Assembly: GCF_020733705.1 (NCBI RefSeq)
Contig: NZ_JAJFZM010000016.1
Coordinates: 310,001 to 374,000 of the forward strand
Reading direction: 5' to 3'
DNA: 64,000 nt
Source: Nocardia australiensis
Lineage (GTDB): Bacteria; Actinomycetota; Actinomycetes; Mycobacteriales; Mycobacteriaceae
Position numbers and translations under genes: made by a program. Position 1 is the first letter of the stretch. Each line of letters opens with the position of its first letter. The notes under the pieces are model-generated. The model ran no database searches and was not told where the DNA came from. It was given only the letters and a program-made list of their open reading frames with translations. This document shows positions 49,528-59,416 of this stretch, piece after piece.

Positions 49528-52500
49528 GTGACATCCGAAACCAGCGCAACCCCCGAAAGACCGTCCGAGGCTTGGCCCGTCAGCGCGTACCAGCGTGATG
49601 TGCTCGGCCTGGCTTTCCGGCTGGCACCTGATCCCGTCGCCCAGCAGACATACAGCTTCCGAATGGACGCGCCGCTGGATCTCCCACGGCTGCAAGCGTG
49701 CTGGCAGCGGGCCCTGATGAGTGACGACGCGCTGCGGCTGCGCTTCGAGCTTGCGGATGGGCAGTTCCGTCAGTGGGTGTCCGACGATATCCCCGAGGTG
49801 GAGGTATTCGACCTCACCGGCGAACCGGATCCGGTTGCCGCGGCACAGGAGTGGCTGTGGCGGGCAGTCGCCGACCCGGAGCTGCCCGGGCGCCCGGCGC
49901 GGCTGGCGGCAGTAGTGGATAGACCGGACCGGTTCTGGATGTTCCTCTCGGTACATCACGCGCTGGCCGACGGCTACGGTATGAACCCGCTGATCGCCCT
50001 GCTCAACGACAGTTACACCAAGTCCGACGGGGTTTCGCTCGAGGAGCTGGCCCAGCCGGAGCCACCCAATGAGTACACCGATCGTTCGGTCGACACCTAT
50101 CGGGCGATCGCGGCCGAAGACCAGGCCTATCGCGAATCCGAGCAGTACACGCAGGACCGTGACGCCCTGCTCGCCGCATTGGACGGTGTTGAGCCCGCAC
50201 TGTTCTCCGGACGTTCGGAACGCCCGAAAGTCGTTCGCGGACACCACAGCACGATGATTTCTGGTGAGTTCCTCCAGCGGATCAGGGACACCGGGTTCAC
50301 GGTGTTCGCCTATACCACCGCGGCCGTGGCGGCCTATCTGACGGCGATCCACCATACCGACGAAGTGGTGATCGGGTGCCCGATGCTCAACCGGCACTCG
50401 GCCGAAACCTTCCGCACCGCCGGTCATCGCGCCAATGTCGTGCCGCTGCCGGTCCGGGTGGATCGCGAGGTGCCTCTCGCGCAGGTCGCGGCGGAGGTCA
50501 CCCAGCAGATCCGGAATCTGAAGAAGCGCCAACGATTCCCGTACGGTGACCTGGCGCGCGCGCTCAACAGCGACCCGTCGGCACCGCCGCTGTATGACGT
50601 CCAGTACTCCTACACCAAGTTGCCGGACGCGGATTATGTGCACGACCTGCTCTCGAAATGGACGGTGCTGAATCCTGGCACGGTCTCCGACGCGCTGACC
50701 ATCGTGGTTGCGGAGAATGGCCGGGACGGCTCGATCAACCTCCAGTTGTTCTACGACACCGACGTTTTCGACGATACGTTCACCATCGAATCGGCGCTGC
50801 GCAGTGTCGGTGAGCTGATCGTCGCGGCACTCGACCATCCCGAGACCGCAGTCGGTGCGCTGCCGCTGCTCTCGGCGCGGGCGCTCGCTGAGGTAGCCAC
50901 GTTCGAAGCGGGCCCACGTGCCGAATTCCCGTACACCACCATCGACCGGCTCTTCAGCGAGCAGGCGGCCGCACACCCGGACCGGGTGGCGTTGATCCCT
51001 GCCGCCGACTCCGGGGACGAACCGCTGACATACGCCGAATTATCGGGTCGCGTCAATGGTTTCGCGGCCCGGCTGCACGAACTCGGCGCCAGCGGCAACG
51101 AATGCGTCCCGGTGGTGCTGGCCCGATCAACGGACATGCTGGTCGCGATCCTGGGCATCCTGCGCGCCGGGTGCGCCTACGTACCACTGGATCCCGACTA
51201 TCCGGCCGCACGGATTCGGACGGTCCTATCCGATTGTGCCGCTCGATTCGTGGTCGCCGATCCACGTCATGCGCACGTGTATACCGAGCTGGGTGTCACA
51301 CGGGTGCCGGTGACCGACACGGTGTCGGGTCGTGTCGTCGAAAACGTCTCGCACCCGGCCGATCTGAGCTATCTCATCTACACCTCGGGATCGACCGGTG
51401 TGCCCAAGGGCGTGATGGTCGAACATCGCTCGGTGGTCAACCGGTTGACCTGGATGCAGCGGCATTATCGACTGACCTCCGATGACGTCATCCTCCAGAA
51501 GACACCCGTCACCTTCGACGTCTCGGTGTGGGAGTTGTTCTGGTGGGCCATTACCGGCGCGCGGGTGGCGTTACTCGAGGCGGGTGGGGAACGTGACCCG
51601 CGCCGGATCGCTGCCGCCATCGAGGCCGACTGGGTGACCGTCGTGCATTTTGTGCCGTCCATGCTGGCCGCGCTGATCGATGAACTCGAAGCCGATCGCA
51701 CCCTCTTGCCGCGCCTGGCCACCGTGCGCCGGGTGTTCTGCAGTGGTGAGGCGCTGCCGCCCGCGCTGGTCGACCGGTTCTACGCGGTCTACGCGGCGGC
51801 GCATGAGACCCCACCGCACCTGGTGAACCTGTACGGCCCCACCGAGGCCACCGTCGATGTGTCGTACTTCGATTGCGCGCAGGATGATTCGCGCGCCGTG
51901 GTGCCGATCGGCCGCCCGATCGACAATATCGACCTGCTGGTGCTGGACGCGGGTGGCCGGCGATTGCCGGTCGGCGTACCCGGTGAGCTCAATATCGCCG
52001 GTGTCGGCGTGGCTCGTGGATACCGTGGCAGCCCCGAGTTGACTGCGGCCGCCTTCGTCGACGATCGGACGGTGCTGGGCCGTCGCCGCTACCGCACCGG
52101 TGATATCGCGCGCTGGCTGCCCGACGGCACCCTCGAATACTTGGGCCGTTTCGACGATCAGGTGAAGATCCGCGGCAACCGTGTGACACTCGGCGAGGTC
52201 GAGAACGCGTTGCTCGGTTGCGCCGGAGTGCGTTCGGCCGCGGTCCTCGACGAGCCGTCCGCCACGCACGGCGTGCATCTGGTCGGATACTTCGTCGGCG
52301 ACGAGGTCACCGGCGACGACATCGCCGAGCTTCTTGCTACCCGCCTGCCCCGCTATATGATCCCGGCGCGATTGGTGCGCGTCGATCGAATTCCGCTGAC
52401 CCGCAATGGAAAGCTCGACCGGAAAGCCCTCACCAAGCAGGCCGCCGCGGAGCCGGTCGATGTCGCGGCCCACTCGGGGCCGAGTACCGCCGTCGAGGCC

Positions 52501-55500
52501 GAACTGGTCGCGGTCTGGAGCAGCGTGCTGCGCACCGAGTCCATCGGCGTGCACGACAACTTCTTCACCCATGGCGGCGATTCCATTCTCGCGCTGTCGG
52601 TACGCACTGCCGCCGAACGGGCCGGACTCTATTTCGATGTGGACGGCTTCTATGAGAACCCGACCATCGCCGAACTGGCACGTATCGTCACCGCCGCCCC
52701 GGACGGCTCGCGAATTCGCATCGGTTCCGCGCTGGAAACGGTGCCGTTGATCGACCGCGCGGTGCTGCATCAGGCCGAAGACGCGTTTCCGGCCACTGCG
52801 CTGCAACTGGGCATGCTGTATCACAGCATCGAACGTGCCGACTCGGTCACCTACAAGGACGTGTTCCGCTATCGGCTCGATATGCCCTGGGACGCAGCGC
52901 AATTCCGGGTGGCGTTCGATCGCTTGGTGGCGCGTCAGCCCGCGCTGCGCTCCGCATTCGACCTGAGCCGCTATTCGATTCCGCTGCAGATCGTCTACCG
53001 CACGGCTGATTACGAGCTGGACATCGTCGACTTGACCGCCGTCGATCCGGTACAGGCTGAGCAACAGGTCGAGTCCTACATCCAGGAGCGCAGGCACGCG
53101 CACTACGACATCGACCGCGCCCCACTGTATGTCGTACGGGTATACCTGCGGCCAGCGCTGGACGCCGATGCCGAACGAACCGTCGAAATCGTCCTCAGCT
53201 TCCATCACGCGATCCTCGACGGCTGGAGCGTCGCGACCTCGGTGCTGGAGCTGTTGGTCGACTACCTGCATCGGCTCGGGCTGGTCGAGACCGGCATCGA
53301 CGACACCCCGTATTCGGCGACCGTGCTCGCCGAATATGCACAGGCTGAACAGGCTGCTGCCCAAGATGATTCGGCCCGCGACTACTGGCGCACCGCACTG
53401 GCGGGCGCGGACCCCACCGCATTGACCGCGCTCGGCGTCCACCAGGTCGCCGAGACTCACGCGCCCCAGGCGCGCGCGCTGGTGCCGCGCAGGCTCGCGC
53501 AGCGGGTGTCGGAATACGCGGCCCGAAACCAGCTGCCGGAGAAGGCCGTCTATCTTGCGGCGCACTGCCTGGCGCTGCGCACGGTCACCGGCCGCGCCGA
53601 TGTCACCACCGGGGTCGTCAGCCACGGCAGGCCGGATCGGGCGGGTGCCGAACGCATAGCCGGACTGTTCCTCAATACGCTGCCGATGCGGTTGGACGAC
53701 ACCGTGACCACGTGGCGTGACGCGGTCGAACAGATCGCTCGCCGGGAGCGCGACGCCTACCCGCACCGCCGTTACCCACTGCGGTCGATACTGACCGACG
53801 GCGGTCCGGTATTCGAGACGGCGTTCAACTTCATCAACTATCACGTGTTCGCGCCGATCGTCGGCGCCGACGGAGTTCGGTTGAGCGACTTCGATGTTCG
53901 CGAGGACACCAATTTCCAGCTGCTGGTGACGGTGGCGAATGATCCGCGCGACAACCGGATGTGGGTGCGCGTCAATGGGGATCACACGCTGACCACCGCG
54001 CAGTGCCAGACCGTCGCGGCAACCCAGCTGCGGATGCTGGCGAGCATTGTGGGCGAACCGGATTCGGCCATCGATCACAGCACCGGACCGGCCACGACCC
54101 GCGACGTGGGTGCGTTGGTCACCGAGGCGGCGGCGTTGAATCCGGACACGATCGCGCTCGTCGGTGACGACCACATCGTCACCTATGGCGAGCTGATCGA
54201 GCGAAGCGATCGAATCATCCAGCAGCTCAGCGGCTTCGGTGTCAAACCAGGTGACCGGATCGGCATCATGATGGCGCGACGCCCGGAATCGGTGGAGCTG
54301 GTGCTCGCACTCGCCCGGATCGGTGCGGCCTGCGTGCCGTTGGATACCGGCTATCCGCGGGCCAGGCTCAACCTGATGATCGATCGGGCCCGTCCACAGC
54401 GGGTGATCGCCGACGCCGAATACGCCGACATCGTCGATGACACCGCGCTGGTGCTCGATACGGCCGCAGTGTTCGATGTCGATGTCGACTCTGGTCCGGA
54501 ATTCACTGTGCCGGAACAGGTATCGCCGGATACGGTCGCGTACGTGCTGTTCACCTCGGGCTCGACCGGTGAACCCAAGGGGGTGGCCATGGCGCATCGT
54601 GGCCTGACCGCACTGGTGGATTGGCAGCTGCGCGCCCGGTCGGGCACCGGCCTGATCAGCACCCTACAGTTGGCGCCGCTGAGTTTCGACGTGTCGTTCC
54701 AGGAGATCTTCACGACGCTGGCCGCGGGTTCGACGCTGCGGGTGAGTTCGGTGGATTTGCGGTCCAACGTCGAGGATCTGCTGCGAACGGTTGTCGATGA
54801 GGACATCGAGCGTCTCTTTCTGCCCTATGTCGCTTTGCAGGCGTTCGCCGAGGCGGCGGTGGCGAGGCGCACCTTCCCGACCAGCCTGAAAGTGCTGGTT
54901 TCCTCCGGGGAACAACTGCGCATTACCGATGAGATTCGCGCGCTGTGCAAGGTGGTGCCGGGGCTGCTCCTGGAAAACCAGTACGGCCCCACCGAATCTC
55001 ATGTCGCGACCAAGTACACATTGAGCGGTCCCGCCGACGATTTCCCGGCACTGCCCGCGATCGGACGCGCGGTCGACGGCGACACCGCCGAGTTGCTGGA
55101 CACCGCACTGCGGGCCGTGCCCGACGGTGTGATCGGCGAAATCTACCTCGGTGGACGATCCATCGCGCGCGGCTACCAGGACCGGCCCGGACTGACCGCG
55201 CAGCGGTTCGTGGCCACCCACGGTGGCGCGATCGCATACCGCACCGGTGATCTCGGTGTGCGACTTGCCTCCGGCGACCTCGTTTATCTGGGCCGAAGTG
55301 ATAGTCAGGTGAAGATTCGCGGGTTCCGGGTCGAGCCCGCGGAGGTGGAATTGTACATTCTCGGGCTGGTGGAAAGGTATCCCGCGATTGCCGAGGTGGC
55401 GGTGGTGACGCGTAGTTTCGGCGGCATCGATGGCGCGCTGATCGCATTCCTGGTCGGCGACCCCGAGCGCACGGATCTGGTAGCGTTGCGCCACGATCTG

Positions 55501-56757
55501 CGGGCGGTGCTGCCGTCGCATATGGTGCCGTCCCGCTTCACCTGGCTGGATGAACTGCCGCGCACCCCCAGTGGCAAACGCGACGACCGCGCCCTGCGTT
55601 CGGTCGTCGAGACCGCGACGGATTCCGCTGTCGCACAACGGGACCCGTCTGATGAGTACGAGCGATCGACAATGGAATTGCTGGCCGAATACGCGGGGTT
55701 GCGATCGATCGGGCTCGATGACGACTTCTTCGCCGCTGGCGGCACCTCCATCGGTGCCATGCGGGTGGTGATGGGATTGTCGCGGCGGTGGGGTATCGAG
55801 GTGGCACTCGATACTTTCATCGGCGCACCGACTGCCGCCGAACTCGCCGCGGTCCTGCGTTCCGGTAGCACCCACCGCACCTTCGACCCCTTGGTTCCGG
55901 TCAGCGACGGCACCAAGACGCCGTTGTTCCTTGTGCATCCGATCGGTGGAAATGTGCTGTGCTACTTGCTACTCGCCCGCTACCTGAGCCCCGGCAGGCC
56001 GGTATACGGATTGCAGGCGGCGGGCGCCGATTCGGGGAGCACGCCGGAGCACACGATCGAGGCGATGGCGCGGTCGTATCTGGCGGCGATCCGCCGGGTG
56101 TATCCCGACGGCCCGTATCACCTGGCGGGCTGGTCGTTCGGCGGCAATGTCGCGTTGGAGATGGCCCGCCAGCTGCCCGAGGACGAGGTGGCCAGCGTGA
56201 CGCTGCTCGACACCATGGCGTTGCGGCGACAGCAGGATCGTCAACCGATCGCCGAAGAGCAGCTCATCCGCTGGTTCTTCCTCGAATTGCTCTGGTACGC
56301 ACGTGGAAACGAGGCCGCGCTGGTCGATTTCGAACCCGACCTGCACGACACCGAGGAACTGTTCGACGCGGTGCTGACCGAGACGATCAAATCCGGGATC
56401 CTGCCTACCGAGAGTTCACCGCAGGCGGTCCGCAGGCTCTACGACGTATTCCACGCCAACTACACGGCGCTGCTCGAGTACGAACTGGCGCCCTACGAGC
56501 GCGACATCACCCTGCTGCGTGCCACCGAGGGACTGCCGCCCGGTGTCGACTTCGCGCATCAGGCGGTTGGCAGCATGTTCGACAGCGAGAACAATGGGTG
56601 GCGCCAGTACGCGGGCCGTCGATTCACTCAGGTCGAAGTGCCGGGCGATCACTTGCACATGATGACCGAGCCGCATGTCCAGACGGTCGCCGAACGACTC
56701 GACGCGGCCCTGTCGGCCGCGGATCAGGCACTCGGCGCCGAGATGCTCGACGCCTGA
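49528..56757 (+). CDS. Dimodular NRPS: C-A-PCP-C-A-PCP-TE
   Basis: A 2409-residue synthetase. GTG 49528 is preferred to 49522 because AGGAG lies at 49518-49522. Condensation domain 1 (HHALADG at about 143) has nothing upstream, so it may accept a free acyl starter. Adenylation domain 1 (YTSGSTGVPKG near 618) gives specificity residues D, V, W, H, F, S, L, V, D, K, the code I know for serine. PCP1: GGDS with Ser about 1019. Condensation 2: HHAILDG at about 1225. Adenylation 2 (FTSGSTGEPKG near 1675) gives D, V, Q, F, V, S, Q, V, A, K, which I cannot assign. PCP2 Ser about 2074. The thioesterase has GWSFGG with Ser about 2203. Product predicted: an acyl-Ser-X dipeptide, released by the thioesterase. 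No MbtH or transporter gene is visible. Confidence 0.9.
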   Translation: MTSETSATPERPSEAWPVSAYQRDVLGLAFRLAPDPVAQQTYSFRMDAPLDLPRLQACWQRALMSDDALRLRFELADGQFRQWVSDDIPEVEVFDLTGEPDPVAAAQEWLWRAVADPELPGRPARLAAVVDRPDRFWMFLSVHHALADGYGMNPLIALLNDSYTKSDGVSLEELAQPEPPNEYTDRSVDTYRAIAAEDQAYRESEQYTQDRDALLAALDGVEPALFSGRSERPKVVRGHHSTMISGEFLQRIRDTGFTVFAYTTAAVAAYLTAIHHTDEVVIGCPMLNRHSAETFRTAGHRANVVPLPVRVDREVPLAQVAAEVTQQIRNLKKRQRFPYGDLARALNSDPSAPPLYDVQYSYTKLPDADYVHDLLSKWTVLNPGTVSDALTIVVAENGRDGSINLQLFYDTDVFDDTFTIESALRSVGELIVAALDHPETAVGALPLLSARALAEVATFEAGPRAEFPYTTIDRLFSEQAAAHPDRVALIPAADSGDEPLTYAELSGRVNGFAARLHELGASGNECVPVVLARSTDMLVAILGILRAGCAYVPLDPDYPAARIRTVLSDCAARFVVADPRHAHVYTELGVTRVPVTDTVSGRVVENVSHPADLSYLIYTSGSTGVPKGVMVEHRSVVNRLTWMQRHYRLTSDDVILQKTPVTFDVSVWELFWWAITGARVALLEAGGERDPRRIAAAIEADWVTVVHFVPSMLAALIDELEADRTLLPRLATVRRVFCSGEALPPALVDRFYAVYAAAHETPPHLVNLYGPTEATVDVSYFDCAQDDSRAVVPIGRPIDNIDLLVLDAGGRRLPVGVPGELNIAGVGVARGYRGSPELTAAAFVDDRTVLGRRRYRTGDIARWLPDGTLEYLGRFDDQVKIRGNRVTLGEVENALLGCAGVRSAAVLDEPSATHGVHLVGYFVGDEVTGDDIAELLATRLPRYMIPARLVRVDRIPLTRNGKLDRKALTKQAAAEPVDVAAHSGPSTAVEAELVAVWSSVLRTESIGVHDNFFTHGGDSILALSVRTAAERAGLYFDVDGFYENPTIAELARIVTAAPDGSRIRIGSALETVPLIDRAVLHQAEDAFPATALQLGMLYHSIERADSVTYKDVFRYRLDMPWDAAQFRVAFDRLVARQPALRSAFDLSRYSIPLQIVYRTADYELDIVDLTAVDPVQAEQQVESYIQERRHAHYDIDRAPLYVVRVYLRPALDADAERTVEIVLSFHHAILDGWSVATSVLELLVDYLHRLGLVETGIDDTPYSATVLAEYAQAEQAAAQDDSARDYWRTALAGADPTALTALGVHQVAETHAPQARALVPRRLAQRVSEYAARNQLPEKAVYLAAHCLALRTVTGRADVTTGVVSHGRPDRAGAERIAGLFLNTLPMRLDDTVTTWRDAVEQIARRERDAYPHRRYPLRSILTDGGPVFETAFNFINYHVFAPIVGADGVRLSDFDVREDTNFQLLVTVANDPRDNRMWVRVNGDHTLTTAQCQTVAATQLRMLASIVGEPDSAIDHSTGPATTRDVGALVTEAAALNPDTIALVGDDHIVTYGELIERSDRIIQQLSGFGVKPGDRIGIMMARRPESVELVLALARIGAACVPLDTGYPRARLNLMIDRARPQRVIADAEYADIVDDTALVLDTAAVFDVDVDSGPEFTVPEQVSPDTVAYVLFTSGSTGEPKGVAMAHRGLTALVDWQLRARSGTGLISTLQLAPLSFDVSFQEIFTTLAAGSTLRVSSVDLRSNVEDLLRTVVDEDIERLFLPYVALQAFAEAAVARRTFPTSLKVLVSSGEQLRITDEIRALCKVVPGLLLENQYGPTESHVATKYTLSGPADDFPALPAIGRAVDGDTAELLDTALRAVPDGVIGEIYLGGRSIARGYQDRPGLTAQRFVATHGGAIAYRTGDLGVRLASGDLVYLGRSDSQVKIRGFRVEPAEVELYILGLVERYPAIAEVAVVTRSFGGIDGALIAFLVGDPERTDLVALRHDLRAVLPSHMVPSRFTWLDELPRTPSGKRDDRALRSVVETATDSAVAQRDPSDEYERSTMELLAEYAGLRSIGLDDDFFAAGGTSIGAMRVVMGLSRRWGIEVALDTFIGAPTAAELAAVLRSGSTHRTFDPLVPVSDGTKTPLFLVHPIGGNVLCYLLLARYLSPGRPVYGLQAAGADSGSTPEHTIEAMARSYLAAIRRVYPDGPYHLAGWSFGGNVALEMARQLPEDEVASVTLLDTMALRRQQDRQPIAEEQLIRWFFLELLWYARGNEAALVDFEPDLHDTEELFDAVLTETIKSGILPTESSPQAVRRLYDVFHANYTALLEYELAPYERDITLLRATEGLPPGVDFAHQAVGSMFDSENNGWRQYAGRRFTQVEVPGDHLHMMTEPHVQTVAERLDAALSAADQALGAEMLDA

Positions 56758-56782
56758 AGGCGCGGACCGCCAGCGCAAATAT

Positions 56783-57631
56783 TCACCGGGAGGTCACAGT
56801 TGTCGCCGCCGCGAGCCCGCGCAGGGCTCCGGCGGTGAATTCATCGAGTGGATAGAACAATTCGATCGCGAGCTCCGAGAGCGTGACATCGGCGGGTGCA
56901 CCGAAGGTGGCCATGGTGCTGAACATCCGCAGCTCGCCGAGCGGTGTCCTGATCCGCAACGGCACCTCGAACGGACTCGGCTGCGCCGTATCGTCATCCG
57001 GCCCATCCGGCGGGTCAGGCAGTCGCGGGTAGTCGCAGACCTCGTCATACAGCGCGCGCAACTGCGGGTCACCGCTGGCACTGGCCTGCTCGGCCAGCCG
57101 CTGCAGAAACAGCGCACGCACCTGGGTGAGATTGGCCAGCCGCGCCGAGAGCCCCTCCGGATGCAGCACGAGACGGTACACATTCGGCCGAGGTAGCAGC
57201 AGATGCTCCGGAATGCCGTCCATCATCCACCCCAAGGCCGTGTTGCCGGCGACCACATTCCACAGTCGATCGACGACAACCGCCGGATAAGGTTCATGCG
57301 CGGCCAGCATCGTGTCCAATGCCGAACGGACCGAGGCGAGACCCGCGTCGTCCAGGCTGCTCTCCCGGTAGGCGGGCGCGTAGTCGGCGGCCAGTAACAA
57401 CGTATTGCGTTCGCGCAGTGGGACATCCATGGCCTCGCACAATCGCAGCACCATGGCCCGGCTCGGCTTGGACCGCCCTGTCTCCACGTAGGACACATGC
57501 CGCGTCGAGGTGTCGGCCCGCAGCGCCAGATCGAGCTGGCTGAGCCTGCGCCGCTGCCGCCAATCCCGCAGCAGGCCACCGACCCGCGACCGGTTGTTCG
57601 CCAAAGTTTCCGCTACCCGAATTTCCGCCAC
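56783..57631 (-). CDS. XRE-family regulator with MmyB-like ligand domain
   Basis: A 282-residue protein: HTH WRQRRRLSQLDLALRADTSTR followed by VSYVETGRSKPSRAMVLRLC and a MmyB-type C-terminal domain (LDTMLAAHEPYPAVVVDRLWNVVAGNTALGW). Similar proteins are mostly repressors of unknown ligands. It ends 26 bp from the NRPS stop, convergently, so whether it controls the NRPS cluster is not clear. No binding site could be picked out by eye. Confidence 0.85.
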   Translation of the reverse strand: MAEIRVAETLANNRSRVGGLLRDWRQRRRLSQLDLALRADTSTRHVSYVETGRSKPSRAMVLRLCEAMDVPLRERNTLLLAADYAPAYRESSLDDAGLASVRSALDTMLAAHEPYPAVVVDRLWNVVAGNTALGWMMDGIPEHLLLPRPNVYRLVLHPEGLSARLANLTQVRALFLQRLAEQASASGDPQLRALYDEVCDYPRLPDPPDGPDDDTAQPSPFEVPLRIRTPLGELRMFSTMATFGAPADVTLSELAIELFYPLDEFTAGALRGLAAATTVTSR

Positions 57632-57760
57632 CTGAGCAGGCTAATCAGCGGTGCGCAGCGTGACCATGACCTCAGAGGTTATTGAGACCCTTACCTCGTG
57701 GCCGCATCGTTGATCGCGTGAACCGGCCCGGCTCACCGAAACGACCCGCAGGAGCCGTAC

Positions 57761-58180
57761 ATGAGCACGTCAACCCTTGCCGCCAACCCCGTCCTCGACA
57801 CCGACCACCTGCGCACCGCGCTGCGCATAGACGGCTGGAGCACCGGTGTCTTCGGCGTCGTCATGCTGGCGGGCGCGGCGGCCTTGCGTGACCCGCTCGG
57901 ACTGCCGACGGCCTGGTCGATCCCTTTCGGTGTGGGCATGCTCGGCGGTGCGCTCGCGCTGCTGCTCATCGCGGGCTACCCGGCGATCGCGCGTCGGCAG
58001 GCGACCGCCGTCGTCGCCGTCAACGCGCTCTCGGCGGTCGGCATGGCGGCGCTCGCGTTTTCCGGCCTGATCGATCTCACCGGTCTCGGTATTGTGTTCA
58101 TGCTCATCGGGGCGACCGTCGTCGCGGGTTTCGCGTGCCTGGAGTACGCGGGTTTGCGCCGAGCGGACCGTTACACGTAG
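57761..58180 (+). CDS. Small four-helix membrane protein
   Basis: A 139-residue hydrophobic protein with about four predicted helices (TGVFGVVMLAGAAALRDPL; IPFGVGMLGGALALLLIAGY; VVAVNALSAVGMAALAFSG; IVFMLIGATVVAGFACLEYA). No family recognised. It sits between two divergent regulatory and protease genes. Function unknown; localisation to the membrane is the only supportable claim. Confidence 0.7.
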   Translation: MSTSTLAANPVLDTDHLRTALRIDGWSTGVFGVVMLAGAAALRDPLGLPTAWSIPFGVGMLGGALALLLIAGYPAIARRQATAVVAVNALSAVGMAALAFSGLIDLTGLGIVFMLIGATVVAGFACLEYAGLRRADRYT

Positions 58181-58245
58181 CCGGACCGGCGCCACCTCCT
58201 GACCGCGTTCCTCCAGATCGACACTCGGATGGCAAGCTGAAATCC

Positions 58246-59076
58246 ATGAGTGTCCATGACGAATCGGACGACGCTCGGCATCCGATTCGGTTCCTGATGC
58301 TGGTTACGGTGTTGTCGCTGCCGTTCTTCGTGCTGGGTGCGGTGTTCGGGAGCCTGCGGGTGGGCGCTATGGAATTGCCCGCCAGCGCGGCGATGTTCGT
58401 GCTGCCGGTGCTTGCGGCGGCGATCCTCACCTATCGGGACAGTGGTTGGGGCGGCACCGTTCGGCTATTGCGCCGGATCGGCGACTATTCGGCGGCGCCG
58501 CGCAAGTTCTGGTACTTGGTCGCACTGCTCATCCCGGCGGTGGTCGCACTCGTGTCACACGGGATCGCGCGCATGTCGGGGCAGGTCGGGTCGACACTGC
58601 CTATATCACCGGCAGCGTTGCCCGTGATCGTGCTCGCCGCTCTATTCGCCGCGGGCTGTGAGGAATTGGGCTGGACCGGCTACGCAACCGACCCCATGCA
58701 GCAACGATGGGGGCCGGCCCGAACCGGCCTCATCCTCGGAACCTTCTGGGCCGTATGGCATTTGATCCCCCTGCTCCAGGTCGACCACGGCATCGGCTGG
58801 ATCGCAGGCTGGTTCGCGGGCACCGTCGCCGCCCGCGTGCTCATCGTGTGGCTGCACAACCACACCGGTCATGGCATTCTCGCCGCAATAGTCATGCACG
58901 CCATGCTCAACGTGACCGCCGCCCTGACACCGGACTACAGCAAGGCAATCAGCACGGTGCTCGCCGGATTACTCATGTCCGCGATAGCTCTTGCTGTTCT
59001 GGTACAGACCTCGCGCCGTATTCCGAATGAACAGGTCGCGTCACAGCATCATTCGCCAGAAGCCGGTAGCCGCTAA
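58246..59076 (+). CDS. CPBP-family intramembrane metalloprotease
   Basis: A 276-residue membrane protein of the CPBP (Rce1-like) family. The motifs are EELGWTGYATDPMQQRW (EE-x3-R type, with Trp), FWAVWHLIPLL (with the His), and HAMLNVTAAL (HxxxN). Eight or so helices are present. CAAX-type proteases of this family process or protect peptide products; it may serve the peptide or toxin genes in this region but no evidence links it. Start at ATG 58246. Confidence 0.85.
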   Translation: MSVHDESDDARHPIRFLMLVTVLSLPFFVLGAVFGSLRVGAMELPASAAMFVLPVLAAAILTYRDSGWGGTVRLLRRIGDYSAAPRKFWYLVALLIPAVVALVSHGIARMSGQVGSTLPISPAALPVIVLAALFAAGCEELGWTGYATDPMQQRWGPARTGLILGTFWAVWHLIPLLQVDHGIGWIAGWFAGTVAARVLIVWLHNHTGHGILAAIVMHAMLNVTAALTPDYSKAISTVLAGLLMSAIALAVLVQTSRRIPNEQVASQHHSPEAGSR

Positions 59077-59106
59077 CCGCAGGACATCCCTGCGCAATCC
59101 GCGAGG

Positions 59107-59359
59107 TCACTCCGACGCGAGCGAGCCTTGACGTCGCCGCGCCTGCTCGTCGGCATCGCCGGCGAGCGCGATGACCATCTCACTTTCCAGTCACGAACAA
59201 CAGCCTGGTGCCCATCCATCGCAGCCAGTCGTGTTCCGTCCACTGCGAAGCTACCTCGAGTGTCGAGGCGAAGGTGCCGGGCGCTGAACCCGCGAGAGCG
59301 TCGAGCCGGACGTCTCGCGCCACCGTCCACTCGTTCTCACCCAACCGGCGAACAATCAT
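59107..59359 (-). pseudogene. GNAT acetyltransferase N-terminal fragment with frameshift
   Basis: From ATG 59359 the frame reads IVRRLGENEWTVARDVRLDAL, FASTLEVASQWTEHDWLRW then stops at 59180. The first 60 residues are the N-terminus of a GNAT acetyltransferase. The acetyl-CoA motif (RxxGxG/A) is missing. A second frame beyond gives SEMVIALAGDADEQARRRQG, ending with a TGA at 59109-59107. The joint between the two looks like an internal deletion. Confidence 0.6.
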
Positions 59360-59416
59360 TCGACCATGGTGCGCGGTCGTCCAGGCGTGCGCAATGATCA
59401 TCCGTCCAGGCCGCCG

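Noticed and set aside
51571..54597. A 1008-codon antisense frame across the NRPS
   Set aside because: It has no recognisable domain and low-complexity, His/Asp/Arg-rich composition; typical antisense shadow of a high-GC gene.
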